From Persicobacter sp. CCB-QB2 (GTDB taxonomy: Bacteria > Bacteroidota > Bacteroidia > Cytophagales > Cyclobacteriaceae): a stretch of 64,000 bases of DNA. Within the stretch, counting starts at the first letter, position 1, and the number at the start of each line of letters is the position of its first letter. A program made the translations under genes and the position numbers. Shown piece by piece: positions 7,863 to 16,453 of the stretch. Where the stretch lies: NCBI RefSeq assembly GCF_001274635.1, contig NZ_LBGV01000001.1, positions 3,286,001 to 3,350,000 of the forward strand, read 5' to 3'. The notes beneath the pieces were generated by a model that ran no database searches, was not told the DNA's origin, and worked only from the letters and a program-made list of their open reading frames with translations.

Positions 7863-10800
7863 TTAAAATCCGTCATCTTCATATAGTGGTTCATCCTCTA
7901 TCTCTTCTTCCTGCTTCTCCTCTACTACTTCCTCTTTTTTCTTCTTTCCTTTTTTCTTCTTTTTCTTCTTCTCTTTCACCGGCTCTACCTCCACTTGTTC
8001 GTCCTCTGAGACGGCTTCTTCCGTTTCCTCGCCAAAGCCATCATCAACGGTTGCTGTATTTTCTTCCGAATCATCCCCATAGAGGGAATCCTCATCATCC
8101 GCTACAGATTCATCGTATAGAGACTCATCGTCAAAAATGATATTCTCCGTATCCTCATTCTCTTCTAAACTACCCGCATCAAAGAAAGGATCTCCTGAAT
8201 CCTCTGACAAAGTAGGCTCCGCAATCTGATACTCTTCATCGATATCCATATATAACAGGCGGAACCTGTTGACATAATCCAGTACTTCCTGTTTCTCCCC
8301 AACAGCCAGAATAAATTCTCCAAGCTTGGCCTTAGCCACATTACTTTTCTTGGCTACTTGTGAGTTAAAGACCGGATCCCCGGAATAAACGATCAATCTG
8401 TTCTCCGGAAGGTTGTAATTCAGATAATACCAGGCATCCGGGCCTCCATTGATGAATAAGCTCATCACATCTCCTTCAGCGGTTTTAGAGACCTCCAGAT
8501 ATCCCTCCATTTTGGCATTTACATCCAAAGAAAGAATACTGGACACGCCAATTTTCCCGGTAGAATACCAGGCCGTTTGCTCCTCTGACCACTCCATATC
8601 AAAATCAGAAAGCACTATTCCTCTCTGTAATCGACGAGACATTTTCACCAAAGGTGCATAGTCTGCGGATAATAAAGCCTCATAATCCTTCGTCGCTTTA
8701 TCCCCAATGATTTCCCCCACCTTATAGAAGAGCTTGGTCAGGTCTTCATTTGCTTTTGGATATCCACCATCTTCAGCGGCAATATTCAGATTGTTCCCCA
8801 TTGAGGTGAGCGCACCTCCAGGTAAATCGGTCTCAATGGTGGTGAAACCATTAAAACGAACCGTGTTATTATTCAGGTTACCGGAACCAATCGCGGAAGC
8901 GCGCATCATAAACTTATTCACCTTCGGATAAGGATTCATAAACAGGTTTACGCCCCCTTCAAAGACGATATCCGTAGTTTCTTCATTAAAGGTATATACC
9001 TTACCAGCGAAAGAATTCGCCCTGGTTTTCATGGTATCCTCTACGATATAATGCGCCTTTTCCTCATCGTAGGAAAGCAAACCGTTCGGAACGAAAAAGT
9101 CTTCATCTCCTCCGCCACGCTTTTGAAATACGAAAGTAGAATAAAGAACATTCGTGCCCTCTTCAAAGTGAATACCAGCGGTTAGTAATTCCCCATTTTC
9201 GGTAATAGCGGAAGCAAAGTCAAAGATAATCTCCTGCTGTTCTTCATCATTACTCTGATAAACAATCCAGGTATCGTAATAGGGAATATTTTTCAAGTCA
9301 AGCTTCACAAAACCATCCAGCTCCAATGGTTTGCTGGTCGCTCTCATTTTTGCGGTTCCTTTGAAATACATTCCCGGAGAAATTATTAATTCATCGGCCT
9401 CTACAATCTGCCCACTGGACTCGGTGTGCAACTGTTTCTTTCGGTCAGGTTTCAATTCAAATTCATCCAGCTTAATATTAAAGGTATCCTGCACTGCATT
9501 CACAAAGCGGTAGGTGGCATCTCCTTCAAACATCTTTCTGGAAAGAATATCAATATTACCATCAAACAGGTTGTGATATCCGTTCAGGGTATCAATGACC
9601 AAAGTCGCATTGGTTAATCTCGGCAATACAAAGTTAGGCAAAATTTTAATCCGGTTAGAGTCCGGCGTAATCATGGCATCTGCCACTACGATATGCGGAA
9701 TACCGGTAACGGACATCTCCTGCGCCTGAATATCGTAAGTTGCTCCCTCGGCAGAGAATACCAGAGAATCCATATCAGGACGAGTGGAGTAGAAGTAGGA
9801 ATCGGAAATATCGACTTCCTCCGGCTTGGTCATGATGATGATGTCCTCCTCCAGTTTCCATTCTGCCTCTGTGATAGAAGTCTTGGTCATCGCATAAGGG
9901 AAGGAAATGGCAGCATCTCCCTCAATCTCCGGCGAAATAGAGGCCAGGTTATTCTCCAGGTCGAAGTCTACCTCCACATAATCTCCATAGAGGGTAGATT
10001 TCGTGGAATCTTCTGACAAAATATTAAACTGCGCCTCCCGGGCCTGCCACCTAAACTCTTCGAAGGTCAACTGTTCTGAATGCGTTTGAGAACCTCGAAT
10101 CTCCAAATCTCCTTTTCCTCTTAAACCTTCATGCGTCAAGACCGCTGCACCGACCATATCTCCTTCATTGTAGAGCATAATGGGCTTGTCGGTGGTTTTC
10201 AAAAACAAGCTATCCTCATGAGGCAACCAGAGTAATTCTAAATCCTCCGCGCTCATCGACGGATAACTGATTCCGGCGAAATCTCCGGCTTCAATCATTG
10301 AGGAATTTGCAAAAGCGACCATGGAATCCTGATACATGGTATACTTTTCAGATTCGGACTGGGAAGCAAGCAATTCAAATCTTCCCTCTCCCTGCAATCC
10401 ATTTTTGTCTAATCGAATTTCATCATAAATGATGCCGTCCGTATCATAGAGGGTATAGCCCTCCTCGGGCACCGTATGGACAAAACCCAGGGAATTATCC
10501 GGCATGATGGTCATTTTTTCTTCAAAATCCGGGAATATTCCTCCGGAGACAAATCTACCCTGGAAACCAATGGCGGAAGGATCTCCACCCGCTAAACTAT
10601 CGATAGAAAAGGGCGGAATGATGAAATATACACTCTTATCGTAAGCCTGATCCAAATAGGTCGGATTATCGAAATATACCACGGCACCGCGCTCGGCATC
10701 AAATCTCGGATAGTTTGGGAATACCTTTCTACCGGATTTATTGTCAGGACGGTTGATATATAAAGTTCCGTTCGTTGCTCCCATATTGGAATTCAAGCTT

Positions 10801-13052
10801 GAAGTCAGTTGCTCATCCGCAGAAACCAAGGAGTTGTCTACTTTCTTGCGCTGGCCATTGGCCGAATCCGGTAAGTAAAAACGAATAGAATCAATTTGAT
10901 CCAGCTGAATCAGGAAGCTATCGTAACGGAAAACAAAATCGTGCCCTACAAACTCAAAGTTTCCGGAGAATAACTTTCCATCAAACTTAAAGTCTCTTTT
11001 TCCAATCAAATCAATGGATTCCTGTTCCGGAATAATATAAACATCCAGCTTTTCACTCAGATAGAATTTATCAATTCCCCGGACCGTCATGCGAGAATCA
11101 TTCAAATGAAGCGTAGCATTCGGTGCCGCATTGGTCCTGGATGGAATGGTTAAATCATCATAATCTTTTTGCCTTCTGTAGGAGGCGGTGTAATGATAAG
11201 CCTTATCCTTTACGGTGATAATGTTGGAGATCGCATCAAACTCTATAAAATTATTCTCCCGCATTTTGAACATGGCGTGCTGCGCCTTGGTATAATCAAG
11301 TTTGTAATACTCGACAAAATCCAACAGGCTAAAGGTTTTCGACCGAACCTTATTGCTGTAATTCGTCAAGCTGTTCAGCGGGTGAAAACCATAGGGATCA
11401 CTTAGTGATTTGTAATTTTTCTTGTTGAAATAATCCTTGGATTCAAAAAATGCCGGTCGATGATCACGCGCTTGGAATATGGAAATGTCTAAACTATCAT
11501 GCGCCACATTCCATCGCAGGTAATCCGCCTTTACATCCATATCGTAATAGGTGATCCTAAAAGAGGAAAGCTCATTATTTCCTCTGTTTTTCAGGGCATG
11601 AATGGTAGAATCCTGTTGCCGATAGGTAATCTTCATATCGGGATGAAACAGGGAATCACGACCGTATTTCACCACTATCTTACCATTCGGCGCTACAAAA
11701 GTAGAGTCCGTATATTCGATAATGCCGCTTCTTACCAAAAATTCCCGATCATCACCTCTGGAAAAATGCACCTTACTTTCTCCTTCAAAAATGGAATTGG
11801 AAGAAGCATTTACCCCCCAGAGAGAATAACCTCCCAAATATTCAAAATTATCATTGATAAAAGATGCTAATCTCACATTGCTCCCATAAGAAGTAAATCT
11901 GGGATAGGTAGGTTTGGCATTCTTCCCCACCCGGCTTGATTTATATTCGAAATAGCCCAGTGTCGGTTCCGTCAATTTCTCCGGATAAAACATCGTAGCC
12001 TTGTTTACTTCGAATTTGGGTTGCTTGGTACTGAAAAAGAACTTCTCAAAAGTACAATAGGGACTGCCCTCTGTAAAACCGGCAATTTTCCAATCAGCCT
12101 TTCCACTGTACGCTACGAAAATCCCTTCCACCAATAAAAAATCTCCCTGAATACCCGAAAGAACCAGCGTATCAAAAGGCGTTTCAAACTTTAGCTCCAG
12201 CTGGTCGAAGTGAATATAAGGCCCTTCAATAGCGGGTGCCTCATCCTGAATAAAGGAATCCACCATCTCTTCCAAAGTCTGGGAATTTTTCTCCTCCACA
12301 ATCACATTCCCACCGGTGGCACCGCTCCAGTTATCATCATCCCAATTTAAGGCAGTATCCTCGTTTTTTTGGTCAGTGCTGTCATCCTCTCCCCAATCCC
12401 AGCTACTCCAGTCATCATTAGTGTTTTGACTTTCCTCAGCATTATCTCCCCAGCTGCCCCAGTCCTCTTCGCTACTTTCCTCTGCAGGTACCGAACTATC
12501 CTCCGAGGACTCTTGCGTAGGGTCATAAAAGGTGGTATTCTCATATTTCAAGGCAAAAATAGCCCCCTCACTGGCCTGAAGATTAAAAAAATTGGACCTA
12601 TTCAATTGCTTATACTTCAAAAAAGTATGAAGCGCCTGGGTCATCTTGACAAAATCCCTTGAGGAAAGGGCCTCCAACCCATTTTCCAATTGGTCCAATA
12701 AGCCATCATACTGCACTACAGAGAGACCGGCCTCTTGTCTGCCGGCAGTCAGTGTTGCGGTCACCTCGTAAAGAAAAGGCTTGGCTCTCCACTGCTTTTC
12801 ATTCATCTTATTGTACAGCACAAAAATTCGTCTTTTCTGGCTATCGGAAAGACTACCTCCATTCCATAAAGAATCGAACTGATGTCCTGCCAAACTGAAA
12901 CGCTCAGAACGCCCCTCCTTCATTACCTCCATCACCCGAATGGCTAATGAATCCGGTGCTTCAACAGTCTTCATCCTTTGGGAAAACCCCTGATGAAAGC
13001 ACGACAGCATCAGGAAAACTAAAATCAATAACGGTCGATGCATTTTTTGCAA
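7863..13052 (-). CDS. Giant exported protein of unknown function (1729 residues)
   Basis: A very large protein with an N-terminal signal peptide (LLILVFLMLSCFHQGFSQ, cleaved about residue 25). Residues about 195-250 are a low-complexity Ser/Asp/Glu/Trp stretch with repeated WGSW- and WSSW-like motifs. The bulk is beta-rich, with many recurring short segments built around Asp, Gly and aromatic residues, for example YDSFLIQLDQIDSIRFYLPD. The last ~130 residues are strongly acidic and enclose a run of lysines (KEKKKKKKKGKKKKEE). No catalytic motif, OmpA domain or T9SS C-terminal domain is visible. A periplasmic or surface location is inferred from the signal peptide. The repeating beta pattern could suggest a solenoid. 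I do not recognise the family. Confidence 0.85.
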   Translation of the reverse strand: MQKMHRPLLILVFLMLSCFHQGFSQRMKTVEAPDSLAIRVMEVMKEGRSERFSLAGHQFDSLWNGGSLSDSQKRRIFVLYNKMNEKQWRAKPFLYEVTATLTAGRQEAGLSVVQYDGLLDQLENGLEALSSRDFVKMTQALHTFLKYKQLNRSNFFNLQASEGAIFALKYENTTFYDPTQESSEDSSVPAEESSEEDWGSWGDNAEESQNTNDDWSSWDWGEDDSTDQKNEDTALNWDDDNWSGATGGNVIVEEKNSQTLEEMVDSFIQDEAPAIEGPYIHFDQLELKFETPFDTLVLSGIQGDFLLVEGIFVAYSGKADWKIAGFTEGSPYCTFEKFFFSTKQPKFEVNKATMFYPEKLTEPTLGYFEYKSSRVGKNAKPTYPRFTSYGSNVRLASFINDNFEYLGGYSLWGVNASSNSIFEGESKVHFSRGDDREFLVRSGIIEYTDSTFVAPNGKIVVKYGRDSLFHPDMKITYRQQDSTIHALKNRGNNELSSFRITYYDMDVKADYLRWNVAHDSLDISIFQARDHRPAFFESKDYFNKKNYKSLSDPYGFHPLNSLTNYSNKVRSKTFSLLDFVEYYKLDYTKAQHAMFKMRENNFIEFDAISNIITVKDKAYHYTASYRRQKDYDDLTIPSRTNAAPNATLHLNDSRMTVRGIDKFYLSEKLDVYIIPEQESIDLIGKRDFKFDGKLFSGNFEFVGHDFVFRYDSFLIQLDQIDSIRFYLPDSANGQRKKVDNSLVSADEQLTSSLNSNMGATNGTLYINRPDNKSGRKVFPNYPRFDAERGAVVYFDNPTYLDQAYDKSVYFIIPPFSIDSLAGGDPSAIGFQGRFVSGGIFPDFEEKMTIMPDNSLGFVHTVPEEGYTLYDTDGIIYDEIRLDKNGLQGEGRFELLASQSESEKYTMYQDSMVAFANSSMIEAGDFAGISYPSMSAEDLELLWLPHEDSLFLKTTDKPIMLYNEGDMVGAAVLTHEGLRGKGDLEIRGSQTHSEQLTFEEFRWQAREAQFNILSEDSTKSTLYGDYVEVDFDLENNLASISPEIEGDAAISFPYAMTKTSITEAEWKLEEDIIIMTKPEEVDISDSYFYSTRPDMDSLVFSAEGATYDIQAQEMSVTGIPHIVVADAMITPDSNRIKILPNFVLPRLTNATLVIDTLNGYHNLFDGNIDILSRKMFEGDATYRFVNAVQDTFNIKLDEFELKPDRKKQLHTESSGQIVEADELIISPGMYFKGTAKMRATSKPLELDGFVKLDLKNIPYYDTWIVYQSNDEEQQEIIFDFASAITENGELLTAGIHFEEGTNVLYSTFVFQKRGGGDEDFFVPNGLLSYDEEKAHYIVEDTMKTRANSFAGKVYTFNEETTDIVFEGGVNLFMNPYPKVNKFMMRASAIGSGNLNNNTVRFNGFTTIETDLPGGALTSMGNNLNIAAEDGGYPKANEDLTKLFYKVGEIIGDKATKDYEALLSADYAPLVKMSRRLQRGIVLSDFDMEWSEEQTAWYSTGKIGVSSILSLDVNAKMEGYLEVSKTAEGDVMSLFINGGPDAWYYLNYNLPENRLIVYSGDPVFNSQVAKKSNVAKAKLGEFILAVGEKQEVLDYVNRFRLLYMDIDEEYQIAEPTLSEDSGDPFFDAGSLEENEDTENIIFDDESLYDESVADDEDSLYGDDSEENTATVDDGFGEETEEAVSEDEQVEVEPVKEKKKKKKKGKKKKEEVVEEKQEEEIEDEPLYEDDGF

Positions 13053-13075
13053 TCTAAAATTTATACACTCTTATC

Positions 13076-13666
13076 TCATTCCCTGATCCAGGGAAATGAC
13101 TTACCTGTTTTTTTTCTTCGCCCCTTTTGAGGCCATTGCCTGGGTATGCCCAAATACAGGAAACCCAATAATTTGTCTGAAGCTTCCAAGCCAAAAAAAG
13201 ACTTCGCCTCTTCCATATAGGTAATCCCTCCGGATCCCCAATAACAACCAATACCATAGGCGGTAGCACTTAATTGCATATTTTGCACCGCTGCTGCTAC
13301 TGCGGCTAATTCTTCTACCTCTGGCACAGCCGCCCTGCGATCCCTTTTCATGCCAATGGCGATAATATGGGAGGCCTTGAGCGGTTTGGCGGCTAACTTC
13401 TTAAACTTATCTGAATGGAAATTTCCCTGCTGCATACTCACTTTTTGATAAAGACTGGCTTGAAAATCAGCCAAACGCTTTAAACCCTTTCCGGTAAATA
13501 CCGTGAAGTGCCAGGGCTCGGTAATTTTATGGGTAGGCGCCCAACAGGCATTTTCTAATAATTGCTCGACGATGGCATCGGGAATGATTTCACCGGAATA
13601 TTGCTCCGGATAAATGGATCTTCTTTTGGCAATCAGTAGGTCAATCTCTTGGGTGGAAAATTCCAT
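13076..13666 (-). CDS. Nitroreductase family flavoprotein
   Basis: A 196-residue FMN-dependent nitroreductase-family oxidoreductase. The start MEFSTQEIDLLIAKRRSIYP carries the family RRS flavin-binding motif. ACWAPTHKITEPWHFTVF is the substrate/FMN loop, and GIGCYWGSGG the C-terminal FMN-binding segment. In-frame ATGs up to 26 codons upstream would add a hydrophobic leader that the family lacks, and they would overlap a terminator, so the inner ATG at 13666 is preferred. The physiological substrate cannot be read. The gene is separated from the upstream TPR gene by a terminator. Confidence 0.9.
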   Translation of the reverse strand: MEFSTQEIDLLIAKRRSIYPEQYSGEIIPDAIVEQLLENACWAPTHKITEPWHFTVFTGKGLKRLADFQASLYQKVSMQQGNFHSDKFKKLAAKPLKASHIIAIGMKRDRRAAVPEVEELAAVAAAVQNMQLSATAYGIGCYWGSGGITYMEEAKSFFGLEASDKLLGFLYLGIPRQWPQKGRRKKTGKSFPWIRE

Positions 13667-13700
13667 ATCATTAGCTATCCAATTTAAAAAACAAAAAAAC

Positions 13701-13727
13701 AAAAAAGGAAGAAATAATATTCCTTCC
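13701..13727 (-). terminator. Terminator of the TPR gene
   Basis: On the minus strand GGAAG and CTTCC arms are followed by a run of six T. It lies 18 bases beyond the TPR gene stop and before the nitroreductase start. Confidence 0.7.
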
Positions 13728-13744
13728 TCCTCAAATAATATCAT

Positions 13745-15577
13745 TTAATTAGGGAAGTCCCCTCTCAGGGCCCTAAATCGTTTCCTGGCTTCCTCTACAT
13801 GAATACTTCCCGGATAATCACTCAGAAAAGACTGATATGCATCCATGGCGGCCTGTGCATCTTTGATTTGATGTTCATACAAATCAGCAATTTCAAAAGC
13901 GGCATCATCCGCCAGTATATCCTCTGGTCCACTTTGTACGACCATTTTTAGGCTTTCCAAAGCTGCTTCAAAATTCCCCTGCTCTTTATACACTTTGGAC
14001 ATCAGATAATAAATCTCATCTGTTAACCCATGACCGGGATAGTCCTTCAGCATCTTTTTAAGCCTGCTCAGAGCCTCTTCATTCTTTTTCTGGAAAAGGA
14101 GTAGGTCTATGGCTGCATACTCCTCCATAGGAGCTCTGAGAGTGTCTAGTGCCGTATTGTCTTTAATCAATAAACTCATGGACATGGCGTCATTGGCAAT
14201 TTCCCGGGTGGTGGCTTGTTTCAGCACATCCAAATGCCCCGCAGCCAATTCAAAATCTCCGGTATAGTAAGAAAGCTTGGCACTTCTGAGTTTCGCTTCA
14301 TAACCAATGGGCGTTTCTTTCCCTTCTTTTTCTACCTGGGCATAGAGTAATCTGGATTCCCAGGGTTGACTTTTCAAAAGAAAAATATCTCCCAGCGAAA
14401 TTTTGCATTCCAATTTCAAATTTTTAGGAATTCGGCCTCCCTGGGTCACCTCCTCCAATAATTTGATGGCCGTATCATAATCTTCCTTGTAAAGCGCGTG
14501 TAACATTGCTTTATTTTTTCGGGCCTCAAAAGTGGCGATCGAGGGCGGAACCTCTTCAATCAGCTGTTGGTAGCTCGAAATAAGTTCATCAATATCCTCC
14601 ATATCTACCGGAAAAGTATTTTTAACTTGTTCCTCCCGGGCATTGATAATGGCATTTCTGGCAAGATAATAATTGGGGCTTTCCAAATAATTTTGGATGA
14701 CATAGTCATAAACCATGATGGAGTTATCGTAGTCTTTATGCTGCAAAGCCATCCGGGCCACCTCCATTAATTGATCCCCATTTGATTTCTTTCGTTTATC
14801 CAGACTTCTTGCCTGAATAAAAGCCCCATAAAAATTCCTTTGCTGCAGATTGGTCCAAATCAAAAGCTCTGCATAAAACTCTTCCTTCCCGTCCTTTTGA
14901 ATATGGTCAATTAAATAGGCCTCAAAGGACTCTAAATCTTCAGGCTCACCCAGCGTCGACTGAAGGACGTTCTTCACGTAGGAGCGATTCTTGGGGTTCC
15001 TGACGGCCATCTGAACATATTCATCCACCATCGGATCTTTTTGGTTCGTCAATCTGTAAATATTGGCCAGTTCATGCGCAAACATCCCATCGTTCTTACT
15101 GACTTTTCTCCCGAACTTAAAAGTAGCAACAGCCCAATCAAATTCCTGCGCCCGATAAAACTCCTGAGCAAGCCCTCTGATTTTATTTAAGTCTTTTCCC
15201 TGGGCCTCTATCAATTCCTCATAAAACTTATCTTTCAGATCATTCTGATCGCTTGCAGCTAATAGACGGCCCTGATCTACCTGATACACGAAAACATCCG
15301 GATTTTTTTTAACAGCCCTGCTCAGGTACTTTTCAGCCCCTTTGAAATCCTTTGTACTCAAAAGTAAATCAAAATAGTTCTTATGTATCAAAGGAAGGTT
15401 TTCATTCTGTTTGGCCAACTTTTCATATAAATCCAGAGCTTTCTCCACCTCCCCCCGATTTAAATATTCTTCCGCAAGACTTACTTTTTGAAAATCTTGC
15501 GGAAAAGCAGGAACCGAAAATAATAAGCTTAAAAAGACAATTCCCAAAATCCTTAGCGCCCCTTTGGTTTTCCACAT
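13745..15577 (-). CDS. Exported tetratricopeptide-repeat protein
   Basis: A 610-residue protein with a signal peptide (ILGIVFLSLLFSVPAFPQ, cleavage near residue 27). It is built almost wholly of TPR helical hairpins, for example AEEYLNRGEVEKALDLYEKL at the start and YYLMSKVYKEQGNFEAALES near the end. TPR arrays mediate protein-protein contacts, so a periplasmic or envelope scaffold role is plausible. No enzymatic motif is visible. The start codon abuts the putative replication origin: a DnaA-box variant (TTTTCCACA, 15568-15576) overlaps the first codon, so promoter and origin functions may be entangled here. Confidence 0.87.
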   Translation of the reverse strand: MWKTKGALRILGIVFLSLLFSVPAFPQDFQKVSLAEEYLNRGEVEKALDLYEKLAKQNENLPLIHKNYFDLLLSTKDFKGAEKYLSRAVKKNPDVFVYQVDQGRLLAASDQNDLKDKFYEELIEAQGKDLNKIRGLAQEFYRAQEFDWAVATFKFGRKVSKNDGMFAHELANIYRLTNQKDPMVDEYVQMAVRNPKNRSYVKNVLQSTLGEPEDLESFEAYLIDHIQKDGKEEFYAELLIWTNLQQRNFYGAFIQARSLDKRKKSNGDQLMEVARMALQHKDYDNSIMVYDYVIQNYLESPNYYLARNAIINAREEQVKNTFPVDMEDIDELISSYQQLIEEVPPSIATFEARKNKAMLHALYKEDYDTAIKLLEEVTQGGRIPKNLKLECKISLGDIFLLKSQPWESRLLYAQVEKEGKETPIGYEAKLRSAKLSYYTGDFELAAGHLDVLKQATTREIANDAMSMSLLIKDNTALDTLRAPMEEYAAIDLLLFQKKNEEALSRLKKMLKDYPGHGLTDEIYYLMSKVYKEQGNFEAALESLKMVVQSGPEDILADDAAFEIADLYEHQIKDAQAAMDAYQSFLSDYPGSIHVEEARKRFRALRGDFPN

Positions 15578-15969
15578 ATTAGATAGTATTAGATTATATA
15601 TATCTTTTTAAAAAAGAGTTATTATTCTTATTACGCTGTGAATTGGTGGATAAGTTACTCAATATTTTGAATTAGGGGATTATTACACTTTTTCTTCACT
15701 GAATATTAGGTTTATCCACATAGCTTATCCACATGGAATTCCTTATTCTTTAGGGTATTAACATGAAAATCCTAATTTTTTTATTTTTTGTGGATAACTT
15801 TTTTCAACATCGTCCACAAGTGGAAATATTGGGGGAAAACGGGGTTCATAAAATTGGATTTTACACATCAAACCAGATTTTAGAGAAAATCGCGGGATAA
15901 CTGTTGATAAGTGGGGAGAATTTCAAAGATTTCGGAGAGTTATCCTTGCAAAAAATAGGGTTATCCACG
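15568..15969. other. Candidate chromosomal replication origin (oriC): DnaA-box cluster and AT-rich region
   Basis: Perfect DnaA boxes lie at 15712-15720 (+), 15725-15733 (+) and 15789-15797 (-). Close variants are at 15568 (TTTTCCACA), 15645 (GGTGGATAA), 15859 (TTTTACACA), 15902 (TGTTGATAA) and 15961 (TTATCCACG). About 15578-15640 is very AT-rich, with spaced TAG triplets that could serve as an unwinding element. No gene lies between 15578 and 16453. mnmG, which borders oriC in many bacteria, and two parS-like sites are 3-5 kb away. The assignment is inference from motifs. Confidence 0.75.
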
Positions 15970-16000
15970 GATATACACACAGGGTTTCATATTTGATCAA

Positions 16001-16037
16001 AAAAAACGGCTCGAAATCATATTTTCGAGCCGTTTTT
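16001..16037. terminator. Strong bidirectional hairpin at the right edge of the origin region
   Basis: AAAAACGGCTCGAAA-type arm pairs with TTTTCGAGCCGTTTTT around a 5-base loop. A and T runs flank both sides. Confidence 0.85.
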
Positions 16038-16175
16038 CATACATGTAGGAATATGTTAGTGGAAAACCCTGTTTGTCTGGTGAAATTTGAAGCGGATATT
16101 ATAAAATTGAAGCGAGAAGAAGTGGATAAGTAGAGCAGTGAGGATCAAATTTAAAATTCAGAGCGCATCGGGCAT

Positions 16176-16205
16176 AAAAAAAGCCATCCGTAAGGATGGC
16201 TTTTT
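16176..16205. terminator. Second bidirectional terminator in the origin spacer
   Basis: AAAAAGCCATCC/GGATGGCTTTTT with a GTAA tetraloop. No protein gene ends immediately next to it. With the hairpin at 16001-16037 it brackets 138 bases that hold no open frame. Confidence 0.85.
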
Positions 16206-16206
16206 G

Positions 16207-16222
16207 ATTTTCACGGGAAACA
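16207..16222. promoter_or_regulatory. Degenerate parS-like site
   Basis: ATTTTCACGGGAAACA matches 13 of 16 bases of the ParB site TGTTTCACGTGAAACA. It lies in the origin spacer. Confidence 0.3.
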
Positions 16223-16387
16223 ATTCGTTTAAGAAGCCGTGATCATGAATATTTTAGAGCTTGTATTAAAAGCCTGAGTTCATTTTGAAATGGCAAAGGT
16301 GCCCTATCCGATTATCCTGGGAGAATAGCAGCGCTATTGTTGAAAAATATTTAAAATCGTTTCCAATAATTCGAATTTGCTTCGGAA

Positions 16388-16409
16388 AGAGGGGTTTTAT
16401 TTACCCTCT
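16388..16409 (-). terminator. Weak terminator-like hairpin after the Ig-like lipoprotein gene
   Basis: AGAGGG/CCCTCT arms. On the minus strand they are followed by TTCCG, so the T tract is poor. It lies 45 bases past the stop of the gene at 16454. Nothing else was seen in 16223-16453. Confidence 0.4.
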
Positions 16410-16453
16410 CCAGGAGAATAGAAGCGTTTTTAATGAATCCTTCCGCTTTAACA

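Noticed and set aside
7760..8140. 126-residue plus-strand frame rich in Leu, Ser and Pro
   Set aside because: It is antisense to the acidic/lysine-rich end of the 1729-residue gene and shows only the codon bias of that low-complexity stretch.
13054..13269. 71-residue frame at the end of the nitroreductase gene
   Set aside because: It overlaps the nitroreductase gene in another frame. The nitroreductase reading has the family motifs.
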